The notes under the pieces are model-generated. The model saw nothing but the letters and a program-made list of their open reading frames with translations. It ran no database searches and was not told the origin of the DNA. The position numbers and the translations under genes are program-made. From Emiliania huxleyi CCMP1516 (lineage: Eukaryota; Haptophyta; Isochrysidales; Noelaerhabdaceae), in NCBI RefSeq assembly GCF_000372725.1, contig NW_005198900.1:18073-75049 (forward strand): DNA of 56,977 nucleotides, read 5' to 3'. The number at the start of each line of letters is the position of its first letter. Position 1 is the first letter of the stretch. Shown here piece by piece: positions 26,816 to 36,546 of the stretch.

Positions 26816-27454
26816 CAAGGGTGGCGGTGGCGGCTGGGATGGTGGCGGGGGCGAGGGTGGTGGCGGGGGCGGGTTCGGTGGCGACACACACAGTAGGTAG
26901 GTAGGTAGAAAGGTGAAGAACAGCCAGGCTCGGACTGGACACCAACGCGGTATGGGTGGACGCTAGACAGATGATGACGACACGCACGAGCGACACACAG
27001 ACACAAACAGGCTCACAAGACACACAGCCAGCTGGCTGCCACACACCCTGAGTAGGCGTACACATAACTCAGGGCCACATCCTCCCTGTCGCCCCCCCCA
27101 GCACTCCAAGGCACCAGAAGAACAAACAAGGGCACAACAAACAACACACAACAGACAAGGCAAAAAGAAACGGTGGGGGGACAGGTTGGAAGGGGTACAG
27201 GTTGGAAGGTCCAGGGGGTACAGCTTGGAAGGGGTACAGCTTGGAAGGGGTGCAGCTTGGCGTGGGTGCGCTCGTCGTGAAGGTCAGCGCTGCCGCCCAC
27301 GCCCTCGGCCCGAGGCTGTTCGACCTTGTGCAGACCTCCCTGTGTCCACGCTCTCCGCTGTCCGCTCGCAGGTGAGTGCTTCGGCCCGTCCACGGCGCTT
27401 GCTGTCCGCGGCCGCCTCGACCGCTGCGAAGCCGTAGCTTGAGCCGCCCACGAC
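26816..27454. other. Intergenic with repeat E and a tandem repeat
   Basis: GGTGGCGG-type simple sequence (26810-26885), repeat E at about 26912-26970 (GGTGAAGAACAGCCAGGCTC ... GGTATGGGTGGACGCTAGAC), and several units of GGTACAGCTTGGAAGGG at about 27178-27260. No gene. Confidence 0.65.
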
Positions 27455-29106
27455 ATGCTTCGCGTGGCCGTGTGCCGGATTCTCATTGCTGCTTCTTTGG
27501 TTGCGTCTTCGGATGCCGAGCGATCATGCATCACCTTCGGTTCGGACAAGGCCGACTTCTCGGACGGCTGGCTTCACTGTCCCGGCAACACGTTTGTCGA
27601 TAGCATTCAATTTGAAGATGCAGCGCTGCGCGGCTCGATCGAGATGCAGTGCTGCGAGGACCCGAATCACCCGAGCGCGGCGCTGAAGAATTGCGAGACG
27701 TTTTTGGTGGACGATCCGTCGAAGAAACACCGCTACAACTCGGCGATCCACTCCCGAGTTCGTGAAGGAGCAGTCGACACGGACGGCAACTTCGTGTTTC
27801 GCCGATGGCTGGGGCCGTGCCTGGATCGCAACAACGGCCTCCGTGTGTGGCCAGAAAGTGACCCGAGCGTGGAGTGGTGCTGCTCTTTATCGCCCGAGAA
27901 CCTGTTCGAACGTCTAGGTTGCATGACCTGCCCAGGAGGCTGCATGCGCAACGAGTGGAAAAACTGGTGCACACGCGTCCCTGCCACCACGAGCTGCCCT
28001 CACGACGCCGTTGCCGAGCTCCACGGTCTGCAATCACGATCGCTGGAACCGCCTCGCTTTTGCCCTGCGGAGAGACCGACGCTGACCGGCCTCTACTTGA
28101 AGGAGCAGACCGGCGTCACAGCGGCGCGCTGCTGCAGCCGTGACACCGAATCCGTGAACGATGTCCAGGTGATCGACTGCTACGAGCCGCTCTTTGGTTT
28201 GGACGGAAGCGACAATGCGCCAAAGGCAAACTGGCTCACCGCAATGAACGCACCCGCCTCGGTCTTTCCCCTCGATTGCTTTTGCCGTTGGTTCGACACG
28301 GGTCCCCTCGGGCCGTCGATGACCAATGCGGTATGGGGCACCCCGCAACTTGTCAATGGCTATCGTGAGGTGGCCCCTGACTTCCGCCGGGGGGATCGTG
28401 AGGAAGAATGCGGGCAGTGCCCTGTGCAATCGTCCTCGCAACTTGTCAATGGCTACGCGTTCAAGCCGGCGGAGCAGTGCTTTCTGCCTTTCGATCAATG
28501 CCGCGTGGAGCAGCTCAACCGCGACGGGGCCCTCGGGTCCGGATGCGAGGACTCCACGAAACCGTTCGTGGTCGACACCGGCACCGGCGCTGGCTGCCTC
28601 GGCTGGAAGCAGACTGGAGGCTGCTCCCCGCACGGATCGCGCGAGCAGCGGAACGACAAGGGCTGCACCACGACGATCGAGTCTGGCTGGAGCGGATTCT
28701 GCGACTGCGGCCACGGCCGAAAGGCCATGGAAAAGGGATGTCATCCGGCCCAATACAGCAACTGCGAGTTGGCGTGCTCATCCCTGGCTTCGGGAAACTT
28801 GGCGCAGTACTTTGGCCGCAGGCCGGAGTTCTCCTCCATGTCGAACACGCCTTTCAATCAAGCCGCGATGTACACTACCTGGACGGTGAATAGCTAAAGG
28901 ATCCTTGCCGCATCCACGCGGGGGTGCTTGACGAGCACTGCCTTGACTTGCGTGTATAGGTCAACACATTCAGCAGCTCGACCGGCTCCGCCAACGGACT
29001 CGACCTCTCCGGTGTCGAGTCTGTCCACCTGCAGCTCTACTACATCGGCAAAGACTGTGGCGCTCTCGGCTCGACGCCCACGTGCTCCTTCCCGATGCGT
29101 GGCTAG
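27455..29106 (+). CDS. Secreted cysteine-rich protein, two exons
   Basis: Exons 27455-28885 and 28960-29106 give 525 aa; the 74-nt intron is GT-AG and the join reads TTW/TVNTFSSS. The N-terminus is a signal peptide (MLRVAVCRILIAASLVASSD). Some forty cysteines occur, often as CC or C-x2-4-C (WCCSL, MTCPGGC, FCDCGHG, GCHPAQYSNCELAC), so the protein is probably disulphide-rich and extracellular or cell-surface. A six-residue motif QLVNGY occurs twice (about residues 295 and 332). The second exon restores a soluble end (HLQLYYIGKDCG ... SFPMRG) that reading through the intron would lose. I recognise no named family. The segment GWSGFCDCGHGRK...GC resembles Cys-rich modules on algal secreted proteins. 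Confidence 0.75.
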
Positions 29107-30059
29107 TCCTAGTGCATCGCCTCAGGAGATACGCCGACAGTATGGGGGTTCTTGCCGTGCTAGCCTACGGACGCCGAGGGAGCTCCCCGAGTCTGCTGTG
29201 CGGGCCTGCCATGCACGGCGGGCCACAGAGCGTCTGCGGGCCGGGGGACACTGATGTAGTGCTGCGGCGGGGGTTAGAGGGAAGGGGAGCGTCAGTCTGC
29301 GAGCTCTGACGGCCCGCCATTGCTTTGCACGGCGCTCCAGCGTCGGATCTGCGGGGGGGGGGGGGGGGGGGCTGTCGAGTGCTGCGGGGATAGAGGGTGG
29401 GAAGCGTCCGGACTGTCTGCTGCGCTGTCCTCGTCAACGGCCCGCCAACCCATTGCTTTGCACAGCGGGCCACAGTGCACAGAGCGTCCAATGGCGATGT
29501 ACACTTTTGGGGGAGCAATAACCTGTGTACTGTACTTTTTTAGCTTATCTCTCTCTCCTGTGTACGCACTTTTGCTTAATAAGGCTGCAAAGGGAGAAGA
29601 GGAGTGTGTGTTCTCAAACGGTTTGTGGACCTCCCGCACCTGTCCTGACAGTCCTGACAGAGTCCTGACCGAGTCATGGCAGAGTCCTGACAGAGTCCTA
29701 ACAGAGTCCTGGCAGATGAAAATCAGGCCCGACTGCAAATTTCTTCAAAATTTTCGCAGGCGCTCCGCGCCTGCAGATTTTGAAATAAATTCGACAAAAT
29801 TGGTAGATGGTACCTGGCCCAAGGGGCCCTGGATAGAGTAAAGCCGTTGGTATGATGTGTCATGTGAGCGGGGTTGCCTGGTTGCCCCAACCGCACACCG
29901 TCACCGATCACCGTCTACAACGCACAAGAGATCAACGCAAGCGAGTGGCTCCAAGTCTTGCGCAAGTGCGGGCAAAAAGAATTTTACGCCGGCGCGCTTC
30001 CTCGCACGACACTGGGCGGGGCGAACATAATTCGGCTCTACGACTGTGCCTCCGATCAC
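29107..30059. other. Intergenic with tandem repeats
   Basis: A poly-G run (29353-29371), seven or so units of CAGAGTCCTGA at about 29645-29716, and a repeat H fragment (AAAAAGAATTTTAC ... CGCACGACACTGGGCG) at about 29976-30017. No gene. Confidence 0.6.
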
Positions 30060-31762
30060 TCAGGAGTACTCCCTCCAGTTGATGGTCGGCTGCAGCGGCG
30101 AGCCCAAATCCCGGCTCGCCTGCAGCAGAAACTCGGAGAAGGCCGCCGGGTTGACGAAGACCTGCCGCCAAGGACGAGCCGGTGGGCGCCAAGCTATGGT
30201 CGGAGGGGGTGCAGCGGGCTAGTGGCGCCTGCTGGTTCTCCTCGCACGGCAGCGACGCGACCGCCTGCTCGCGCACCAAACGAGGCACGATCAGCTTGAC
30301 CCGAGATCACCCGCGGGACCTCCGAGTTCAAATTGTTCAAGTCTTCGAGTCGTGACCGCCTGCACGCCCACGAGGAACTGGCGGATCCCCCTGCCCTTCG
30401 GGTCCTGCACAAACGCGAGCGCGCCGCCGCCCGAGTCGCCAGCGCACCTACAAAAACAGAAATGAATGGAGCGAAAGGTGTGCCCCGCGCGCCGCGAGAG
30501 CCGCCGGCGCACCTAATGAGAAGGAACTGTGCTCGAGAAAAGAAATGCGCGAGCCGCACTCCCGAGAGCCGCCGGCGCACGTCCCCGTGTTGCGGTCGAC
30601 GGGTTTCGTCAGGAAGCCCGCCGCCCACGGCCGAATCTCCGTCTGGACGCTGACGCCGAGCCGTCTTAGCTGCCCGGCAGAGTACGCGGCGGGGTCGGTA
30701 GTACCTTTGGTGGACTAGGGGGGGGGGGGGGAGGGAGCCGTGTTGCGTGACTGTCACTGTGCGATTTCGGGGCCCGGCGTTGTGTGAAGAGGCGCCGTCC
30801 TCAGCCTGGGGCAGCAGAAGCCACTGGCGTCTTGTGTGGACTATGCATGGGAGGGATGCGGAGGGGTGCGACGAGGCGCCGTTCACAGCTTTGGGCAGGG
30901 ACAAGTTGCGGCGCACGCCTGCTGGCCGTAGCCGTAGGTTGCCAGGGATGGGAAGCCTAGCCCGTCCGGGTAGAAGGGAGAGCCCTTCCTCCTCGCCTCC
31001 TCCTGCTCCTCCTTGGAGGGGAGCAGGCCTACGCACAGCTCCACGCCTCACAGCCGCTGCGCGGTCCACAGCCGCTTCGTGGAGGGGAGCGGGCCGAGAG
31101 GAAGCTCTACCACCCTCCACTCTTTCGGAGCTGGGCTGGACAGCTTGAGGAGGATGAGATCCTGCCCGCACGAGTCGAGGAAGGTCAGGGCGGGATACGG
31201 CGTGCGCAGAGCACAGAGCATCGCGTGGCTGCGATGCGCACGAGTACAGTGAGTGCAGCTGAATGCAGCCAAGCACCTCGCTGAAAGACCTCTCGAGTGT
31301 TGGATCGGATCCCGCATCTAGGAGAAGGTCATTCCCCGCCGTCTCGATGCCGTAGTCGGATGTGCTTTTCACGGCGACCACGTCGCGGCTCGCTCCGGCG
31401 CCAAACATGTCCGAGCCAAAGACGACCCGCTCGAGCGTGCCGTTGAGCATCCGCGGTGTATCGAGGCAGTGCCGCGCCGAGAGGACGAGCGTCGGCGCGA
31501 CCAGCGTCCCGGAGCACGTCGCCGGCTTGTCCTTGCGGCACACCGAGCATCCAGAGAGGTCGATCCACAGGCCAACCGAGCCAGTCGCGGCCGCCTCCGC
31601 GTCGCTCACACTGTCTCCGTTCACGATGGCCCGCGCCGGTCCTCCAGAGAGGGCGGCAGCGTTGGCGAGGCCGGCGGTGGCGGCGCGTCGGAGCAAGGCG
31701 CGACGGCTGCAGTCCGCGGGCGAGCGTTGCAGGGCGAGGGCCAGGACGAGAACCGGTAGCAT
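30060..31762 (-). CDS. Trypsin-like (S1) serine protease, six exons
   Basis: Exons 31762-31331, 31161-31095, 31028-30919, 30714-30581, 30447-30357 (end less certain), 30161-30060; total 936 nt, 311 aa. The N-terminus is a signal peptide (MLPVLVLALALQ), then an Arg-rich, Ala-rich stretch before IVNGDSV, the mature-end motif of S1 proteases. Catalytic His is in LVLSARHCLD, Asp in GN/DLILLKLS across intron 1, and Ser in TCAGDSGGGALAF across intron 4. The protein ends VFVNPAAFSEFL...INWREYS. It is expected to be secreted or targeted to an endomembrane or plastid compartment and to cleave peptide bonds; specificity is not clear. Intron 1 must be GA-AG, introns 2 and 3 GC-AG. Repeat P lies directly upstream. 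Confidence 0.85.
30448..30580 (-). other. Trypsin-like intron 4, two tandem units copying the exon start
   Basis: 133 nt, GT-AG. GTGCGCCGGCGGCTCTCG occurs twice inside the intron, and the next exon begins GTGCGCTGGCGACTCGG. Each intronic copy is followed by a pyrimidine-rich tract ending CTCATTAG or TTTTTGTAG. Confidence 0.9.
31162..31330 (-). other. Trypsin-like intron 1, GA-AG type
   Basis: 169 nt. It starts GACCTTCTCCTAGATGC; the next exon starts GATCTCATCCTCCTCAAGC (DLILLKLS). No GT or GC donor keeps the conserved catalytic Asp segment. Confidence 0.7.
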
Positions 31763-31815
31763 CACGTGAGAACCGAGCCGGTGACAAGTTAGCGGACATT
31801 TCTGGGGAGGAAAAA

Positions 31816-32100
31816 AGGGCATTTTTTCGGTGCTGGTAGCCCCCCCAAAACAGGCGCGCGCAGCGCGCCCAAGGGCGCCGCAGGCGCCCCAAGCGGCGCG
31901 GAGCGCCGCCGCAGGCGGCGGACAGCAGGTGCGCGAAATTAAACGCCATTTTCGGTTCCGCGGTTTTGCCACTAACATCGAAATCCGGTACAAATCGACT
32001 TAGCCGAAACAGCTGACAGACAGACAGAGAGTACACAAGTTCAAACGAGGGTTGCGCCGGTCGCCGCCGCGCACCCACCCGAGCTAGATGCCCCATAGGA
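31816..32100 (-). repeat. Repeat P, upstream of the trypsin-like gene
   Basis: Same orientation as, and about 90% similar by eye to, 10424-10700. It ends about 55 bp before the protease start codon at 31762. Confidence 0.85.
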
Positions 32101-32991
32101 CGCCATCTCCCTCTGGGCTCGGCTCTGGACGCCTCCAGGGCAGCATGGGTAGGCCGGAACCGCGCCACGGTTACGCCGAGGCCGCGCAGCATGCCTCGTT
32201 TCGGCGCACACCGCGACCGGCTTCAAGTCGAAAGACGAGTTGAGATCGGAGTTGTAAACGGTGCAGCCGTCGGCCTCAAGCTCCCGCAGGGACAGATAGA
32301 GCGGCGCGTGATATGGGAAGTGGGCGTTGAAATCGTTGGAGCACAGCCAGAGAACGTAATCACCCGGCTCCGAGCAGCGCAGCGAGGCGGGCGCGTCCGG
32401 AAGCAGCGCCGATTTGCCACCTGCGAGGCAGCCACCCGCGACCAGTCAGCTCATGACGCGCCGCATCGATACGGAGAGTGCACGCGCGCCTCCCTTGCTC
32501 GTGCGAGAGGCTGACACCAGCTGCGCGAGCGTGAGGCCTTTGTATGCGCCGAAGTGGAGTCGATAGGCTGGCGGCGCGCCGCGTCGAGCAGCGTGGTCGG
32601 CCACGCAGCCGCCGTTGGCCTGTGTGGCCGCCCACCTGAGCAGCGTCGACTGCTGCTCCTCGTCCAACCGCGCCACCTCTCCCTGGTTTGCGGAGCGCGG
32701 GTCGGGCGCGTGCCGCCGCGACCACTCATTCATCTCGGTCAGCGCAGTGCCGGCTAGATCGCTCATCGGCGGCAAGCGCAGCATCGCCATGTCTCGCTCC
32801 TGCACCATCTTGCCGAAGCGCAGGCCCGGGAAGGCAGTGTCTTTTATGAAGCGGAGCCGCGCCGTGTCGTGCTTGTTGTACCTCCCTGAGCGGCCGGCGT
32901 AGCGCTGGTGCACCTCCTGGAGGATCAGCTGCAGCTCGAGCTGATGGCGGACGAGGTCCTCACCGCTCGGCAGCGCCGGCGAAAGGCACAT
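32101..32991 (-). CDS. Unrecognised protein, at least two exons
   Basis: Exon 1 starts near 32991 and encodes a helical, charged region (LVRHQLELQLILQEVHQRYA, DEEQQSTLLRWAATQANGG) followed by LHFGAYKGLTLAQLVSAS. A second coding block at about 32417-32200 follows an acceptor-like GCCTCGCAG and reads GKSALLPDAPASLRCSEPGD, YVLWLCSNDFNAHFPYHAPL, LSLRELEADGCTVYNSDLNS. The exact donor is unclear, and the 3' end runs toward repeat P. The FGxYKGxTLxxL phrase is reminiscent of a short motif seen in some nuclease-associated proteins, but that is too weak for a name. Function unknown. Confidence 0.5.
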
Positions 32992-33056
32992 GGCGGCGGC
33001 ACAGGAGATCTGCGAACAGGGCGAGTCGACGCTGGCAGGTGAAGCAGCGTCGACTC

Positions 33057-33103
33057 GCTACCAGCACCGAATGGGTACCCTCCCCGGCATTTTTTCGGTG
33101 CTG
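33057..33103. repeat. Short inverted-repeat element (ACCAGCACCGAA ends)
   Basis: ACCAGCACCGAA and TTCGGTGCTGGT face each other about 20 bp apart around TGGGTACCCTCCCC. The same 12-mer occurs at the inner end of both repeat P copies and next to the foldback element at 12402. Confidence 0.75.
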
Positions 33104-34142
33104 GTCCTCCCCGAAAAAAGAAAAAGTCCATCTTCGACTACAACGCGTGGCCGAAGATGGGCGGCGAGATGCCGCGGGCGCCTCGAGAGCAGTACGAGTA
33201 GGGACGGGCGAGGGAGGAGGGGCGCTGACCACGGGCGACTACGAGTCGAAGGTTCGAGGACGACTACTCGCCGCCTGGGTCGTTTGGGGCGCGCGGCTCC
33301 GTCGAGGACCGGGCGCGCCCCTTACCCGGCGCGGCGTAGGTCCCACTCTGACGTATAGAGGGGAGGCACGGACAACAGCCCAATCCATCAATTCCACTCA
33401 TCTTCCGGTGCTTGGCCCCGTGCGACAGCGGTCCGGCAGGCTGCCCCCAAGGCCCCCCGGGCCGCTGCGGGTTTGGGAGTTATGCTTAGGCACAGCTTCG
33501 GCGATGGCAGCCCCTCTCTGGGGTGTTGCATAGGCGGGGAGTCTCCCCCGCTGGTCTCCTCCTTCCCAAATAGGGTTTGTGGAGCGTCCAGAGAAACCTT
33601 TGTTACGTAATATCTCGGGACCGCGGACGCCATTCTGAACCAGACTAGATTTGAGAGCAGCACAATTGAAAGATCTAGATCTACTACTAATTAAGCCAGG
33701 GGTGGGGAGCTGGCCTTCTCAAATGGTGAAGGGTTAAATAGCTGCATTTTGACCAGAAGCCTTCTGGACACCTTCTGGACACCTTCTGGACATCTTCTGG
33801 ACACCTTCTGGACATCTTCTGGACACCTTCTGGACATTCTGGACGTTCTGTACACCTCCCCTCCCCTTCAGACTCTTACTGAATATGTGATTTTTACATC
33901 TCAAGGCGGTGCACAACAACAAACATGCAAAAAACTGCACCCTCACCCTCCGGGCACGCGCTTGCTGCCCGACACCCGCTCCTAGCCCCGGGGGTGCGCG
34001 TTCGCAGGGCAAGGGCCTTAAAGTAAACACAGTTCTCCGAGGGTTGGACCCGCGTACCGGGTTTCCCCTTAACTGCAGGACGCCCCCTCTACTCGGAGCT
34101 AGTGGACATTACACTGGACACCACGCCCAAACAGACACTTGC
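33104..34142. other. Mostly non-coding; tandem repeat
   Basis: A short plus-strand frame reading SIFDYNAWPKMGGEMPRAPR then a stop at about 33200 may be a terminal exon, but no partner exon is visible. Seven or so units of CTTCTGGACACC/AT lie at about 33760-33846. No other feature. Confidence 0.4.
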
Positions 34143-34991
34143 TTAGTCCTCGGTCCCGGGGCTCCACCTTCGGTCCTCCCGGGGCTCCGGTTCTCCCCGA
34201 TTCGCTCTCTTGCTCGCTTGCCGAGCGTCATACGACGGCCGGTGTGGTCGTTTCCCTCGTTGTTGGTGTCGCTTCCTCCGCTGCCGCCTTTCGTCTTCGC
34301 TAGCCTCTCCCAGCTCCACCGGTTCTGAGAGTGTCGGCGGCCCGGCCGGGGTCACCCCGGGTGAGAACGGTGGCATTGGGTCGCGACCAGTTCCACCCCC
34401 GGGGGGTCGAGCCCGCTCTCCCTGGTTGTCTCGCGCCCGCACCCGCGGCCTCTCTATCGTCCTCGGCTCGCCCCCCCCCTCCGCCGGCTCCTCTCCAGGC
34501 TCGGGGGGGCGTGGCCCTCCCTGTGGAAGGTCGTGGTGGTCCGGTTGCCACTGCGACTGGCCTTCCCCTGGTGAGCCCGTACGTCCCGACTCCACTCTCA
34601 GAGGCCGCGTCAGCTCATCTCTCGCCTCCTCCGACAACTGACCCCAAGTCCCTTCCGGGGCCCTCCGGTCACGGCCCTCCGGCTCGCCGGTGGGCCCACT
34701 ATCGTACCGCGGTAACTCCCCTCCCCCATCTCCTCCGCCCGGATACACCAGCCTCCGGCGGGGCGGTCCCGGACCCCCCAGGTTATTCCGAGCGGGTCCA
34801 TACGGCGGCGGCCCCGCCGGCGGCGGGGGTGGAGGCGGTGGCAGGGGCGGCGGGTACGGTGGCGGCCCTCGCGGCCCAAACGTCTGGTGTGGAGCCGCTG
34901 GGGCGGCCCCACGACCCTGCAGCCGTTCCAGTGGCGGGGGTGGAAATGGCAGTGTGGGTGGCGGAAACGATGGCGGCACTGGCGGCCGCAC
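34143..34991 (-). CDS. Pro-rich / charged open frame, doubtful gene
   Basis: A 282-codon frame with polyproline in its first third and a basic end (RRQRRKRHQQRGKRPHRP) ending in SPGTED. The region is so GC-biased that all frames stay open, and the opposite strand is equally open. I see no domain. It may be the first coding part of a retroelement or simply composition. Confidence 0.2.
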   Translation of the reverse strand: MRPPVPPSFPPPTLPFPPPPLERLQGRGAAPAAPHQTFGPRGPPPYPPPLPPPPPPPPAGPPPYGPARNNLGGPGPPRRRLVYPGGGDGGGELPRYDSGPTGEPEGRDRRAPEGTWGQLSEEARDELTRPLRVESGRTGSPGEGQSQWQPDHHDLPQGGPRPPEPGEEPAEGGGEPRTIERPRVRARDNQGERARPPGGGTGRDPMPPFSPGVTPAGPPTLSEPVELGEASEDERRQRRKRHQQRGKRPHRPSYDARQASKRANRGEPEPREDRRWSPGTED

Positions 34992-35088
34992 CGCTTGGTG
35001 CAGAACCTCAGGGGCGGCTCCTCGACCCAGCGGTCGCTCCAGCGGCGGGGGCGGCCGCGATCGGCTCTTTTTTGCGGGGGCGAAGCTG

Positions 35089-36546
35089 ATGCCTCTAAAT
35101 GTATGTCATCCACGGGGCCGCTCCACGGGGCCGCGCCGACGCTCGCGCCGCCTCGCCGTCTCCTCCTCCGCCGCGCCCTCGCCAGACACGCCGCCGCCCG
35201 CCCGCCTCCTCGACCTCCCCACGGAGCTCCTCGTGCGCGTTTTCTCTCGCTTCGACAGCCCCCTCGACATCGCTCGCGTCGCGGCCGTCTCGCTGCTCTT
35301 CCACGCCTCGCTTGCGCTGGAGGGCACCCGCTTGTGGGCGCGAGAGCGCGGCTTCGAGCTGCCGGCGCAGCCGGAGGGCGAGGGCTGCGCCGTGCGGTGG
35401 CTGTGCTTGTCTGCGCTGCTGTGCGAGTTTAACCCGCCGGCGAGGGCTGCGGCAGACCGCTACCACAGCCTCTTCATCGTCGGCGAGGGGCGGCTGTCGT
35501 CATGCGGCTGTGCGCCGCGTCACGTCCCAGGCATCCTTGGTCACGGCGAGGGCGTGACGCGGCTCAACACGCCGACGCGGCTCCCGTCGACGCTTGGCGC
35601 CGAGCGTCCAGTGAGCGTGTCGGCTGGAGGATACCACTGCCTCGCCCTCACCGGCAGCGGCAGTATCTGGAGCTGGGGCCAGGGCGGCTTGGGCGCGCTG
35701 GGCCACCGCGACGGCCAGCATCAGTGCGAGCCGAAGAAGGTTGAGGCTTTTGATGAGCGCGTCATCGCTGTCTCGGCTGGATACGAGCACAGCCTCGCCC
35801 TCGCCGCTGACGGCGCCCTCTGGAGCTGGGGCGATGGAGAATACGGCAAGCTGGGCCACGGCGACGAGCAGCACCAGTGGCAGCCGAAGAAGCTCGAGGC
35901 CTTGGCTGACCAGCGTGTCGTCGCTGTCTCGGCGGCATCCAGCCACAGCCTCGCCCTCACTGCTGACGGCGCCGTCTGGAGCTGGGGCAGTGGAGGCCAT
36001 GGCCGGCTGGGCCACGGCGACCAGCAGAACCAGCTGCTGCCCAAGAAGGTCGAGGCCTTCACTGGCCAGCGCGTCGTCGCTGTGTCGGCTGGAGGCTTCC
36101 ACAGCCTCGCCCTCACCGCTGACGGCGCCGTCTGGAGCTGGGGCAGTGAAGCCTTTGGCCAGCTGGGCCACGGCGACCAGCAGAACCAGCTGCTGCCCAA
36201 GAAGGTCGAGGCCTTTGCTGAGCAGCGCGTCATCACCGTGTCGGCCGGGGAGCACCACAGCCTCGCCCTCACCGCCGACGGCGCCGTCTGGAGTTGGGGC
36301 TGGGGAGCCTTTGGCCGGCTGGGCCACGGCGACACGCAGAGCCAGCTGCTGCCAAAGAAGATCGAGGCCTTTGCTGGCCAGCGCGTCGTCGCTGTCTCGG
36401 CAGCGCAGTACCACAGCCTCGCCGTCACCGCCGACGGCGCCGTCTTTACTTGGGGCGAGGGCGAACACGGCTGCCTAGGCCACGGAGAGGACCTGTCGAA
36501 CCAGCTGCTGCCCAAGAAGATCGAGGCGTGGGCGCCGGGGCAGTGA
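35089..36546 (+). CDS. F-box / RCC1 seven-blade propeller protein
   Basis: 485 aa from the ATG at 35089; a longer in-frame opening is Gly/Pro low complexity and is not supported by the 10 kb paralogue. The F-box is at about residues 35-75 (LLDLPTELLVRVFSRFDSPL). Blade 1 is SSCG with the shared LGHGEGVTRLNTPTRLPSTL, followed by six blades with WSWG or FTWG cores and LGHGD turns. It ends KIEAWAPGQ like the partial gene at 1-734, including similarity after the stop. The likely role is an SCF-type ubiquitin-ligase adaptor or propeller scaffold (inference). The blades are near-identical at DNA level, which invites unequal exchange and gene conversion. No intron. Confidence 0.85.
   Translation: MPLNVCHPRGRSTGPRRRSRRLAVSSSAAPSPDTPPPARLLDLPTELLVRVFSRFDSPLDIARVAAVSLLFHASLALEGTRLWARERGFELPAQPEGEGCAVRWLCLSALLCEFNPPARAAADRYHSLFIVGEGRLSSCGCAPRHVPGILGHGEGVTRLNTPTRLPSTLGAERPVSVSAGGYHCLALTGSGSIWSWGQGGLGALGHRDGQHQCEPKKVEAFDERVIAVSAGYEHSLALAADGALWSWGDGEYGKLGHGDEQHQWQPKKLEALADQRVVAVSAASSHSLALTADGAVWSWGSGGHGRLGHGDQQNQLLPKKVEAFTGQRVVAVSAGGFHSLALTADGAVWSWGSEAFGQLGHGDQQNQLLPKKVEAFAEQRVITVSAGEHHSLALTADGAVWSWGWGAFGRLGHGDTQSQLLPKKIEAFAGQRVVAVSAAQYHSLAVTADGAVFTWGEGEHGCLGHGEDLSNQLLPKKIEAWAPGQ

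Noticed and set aside
34690..35088. Gly/Pro-rich extension in frame with the third RCC1 protein
   Set aside because: Low complexity and absent from the paralogue.
35500..36468. Long minus-strand open frame opposite the third RCC1 gene
   Set aside because: The same antisense shadow of RCC1 repeats.
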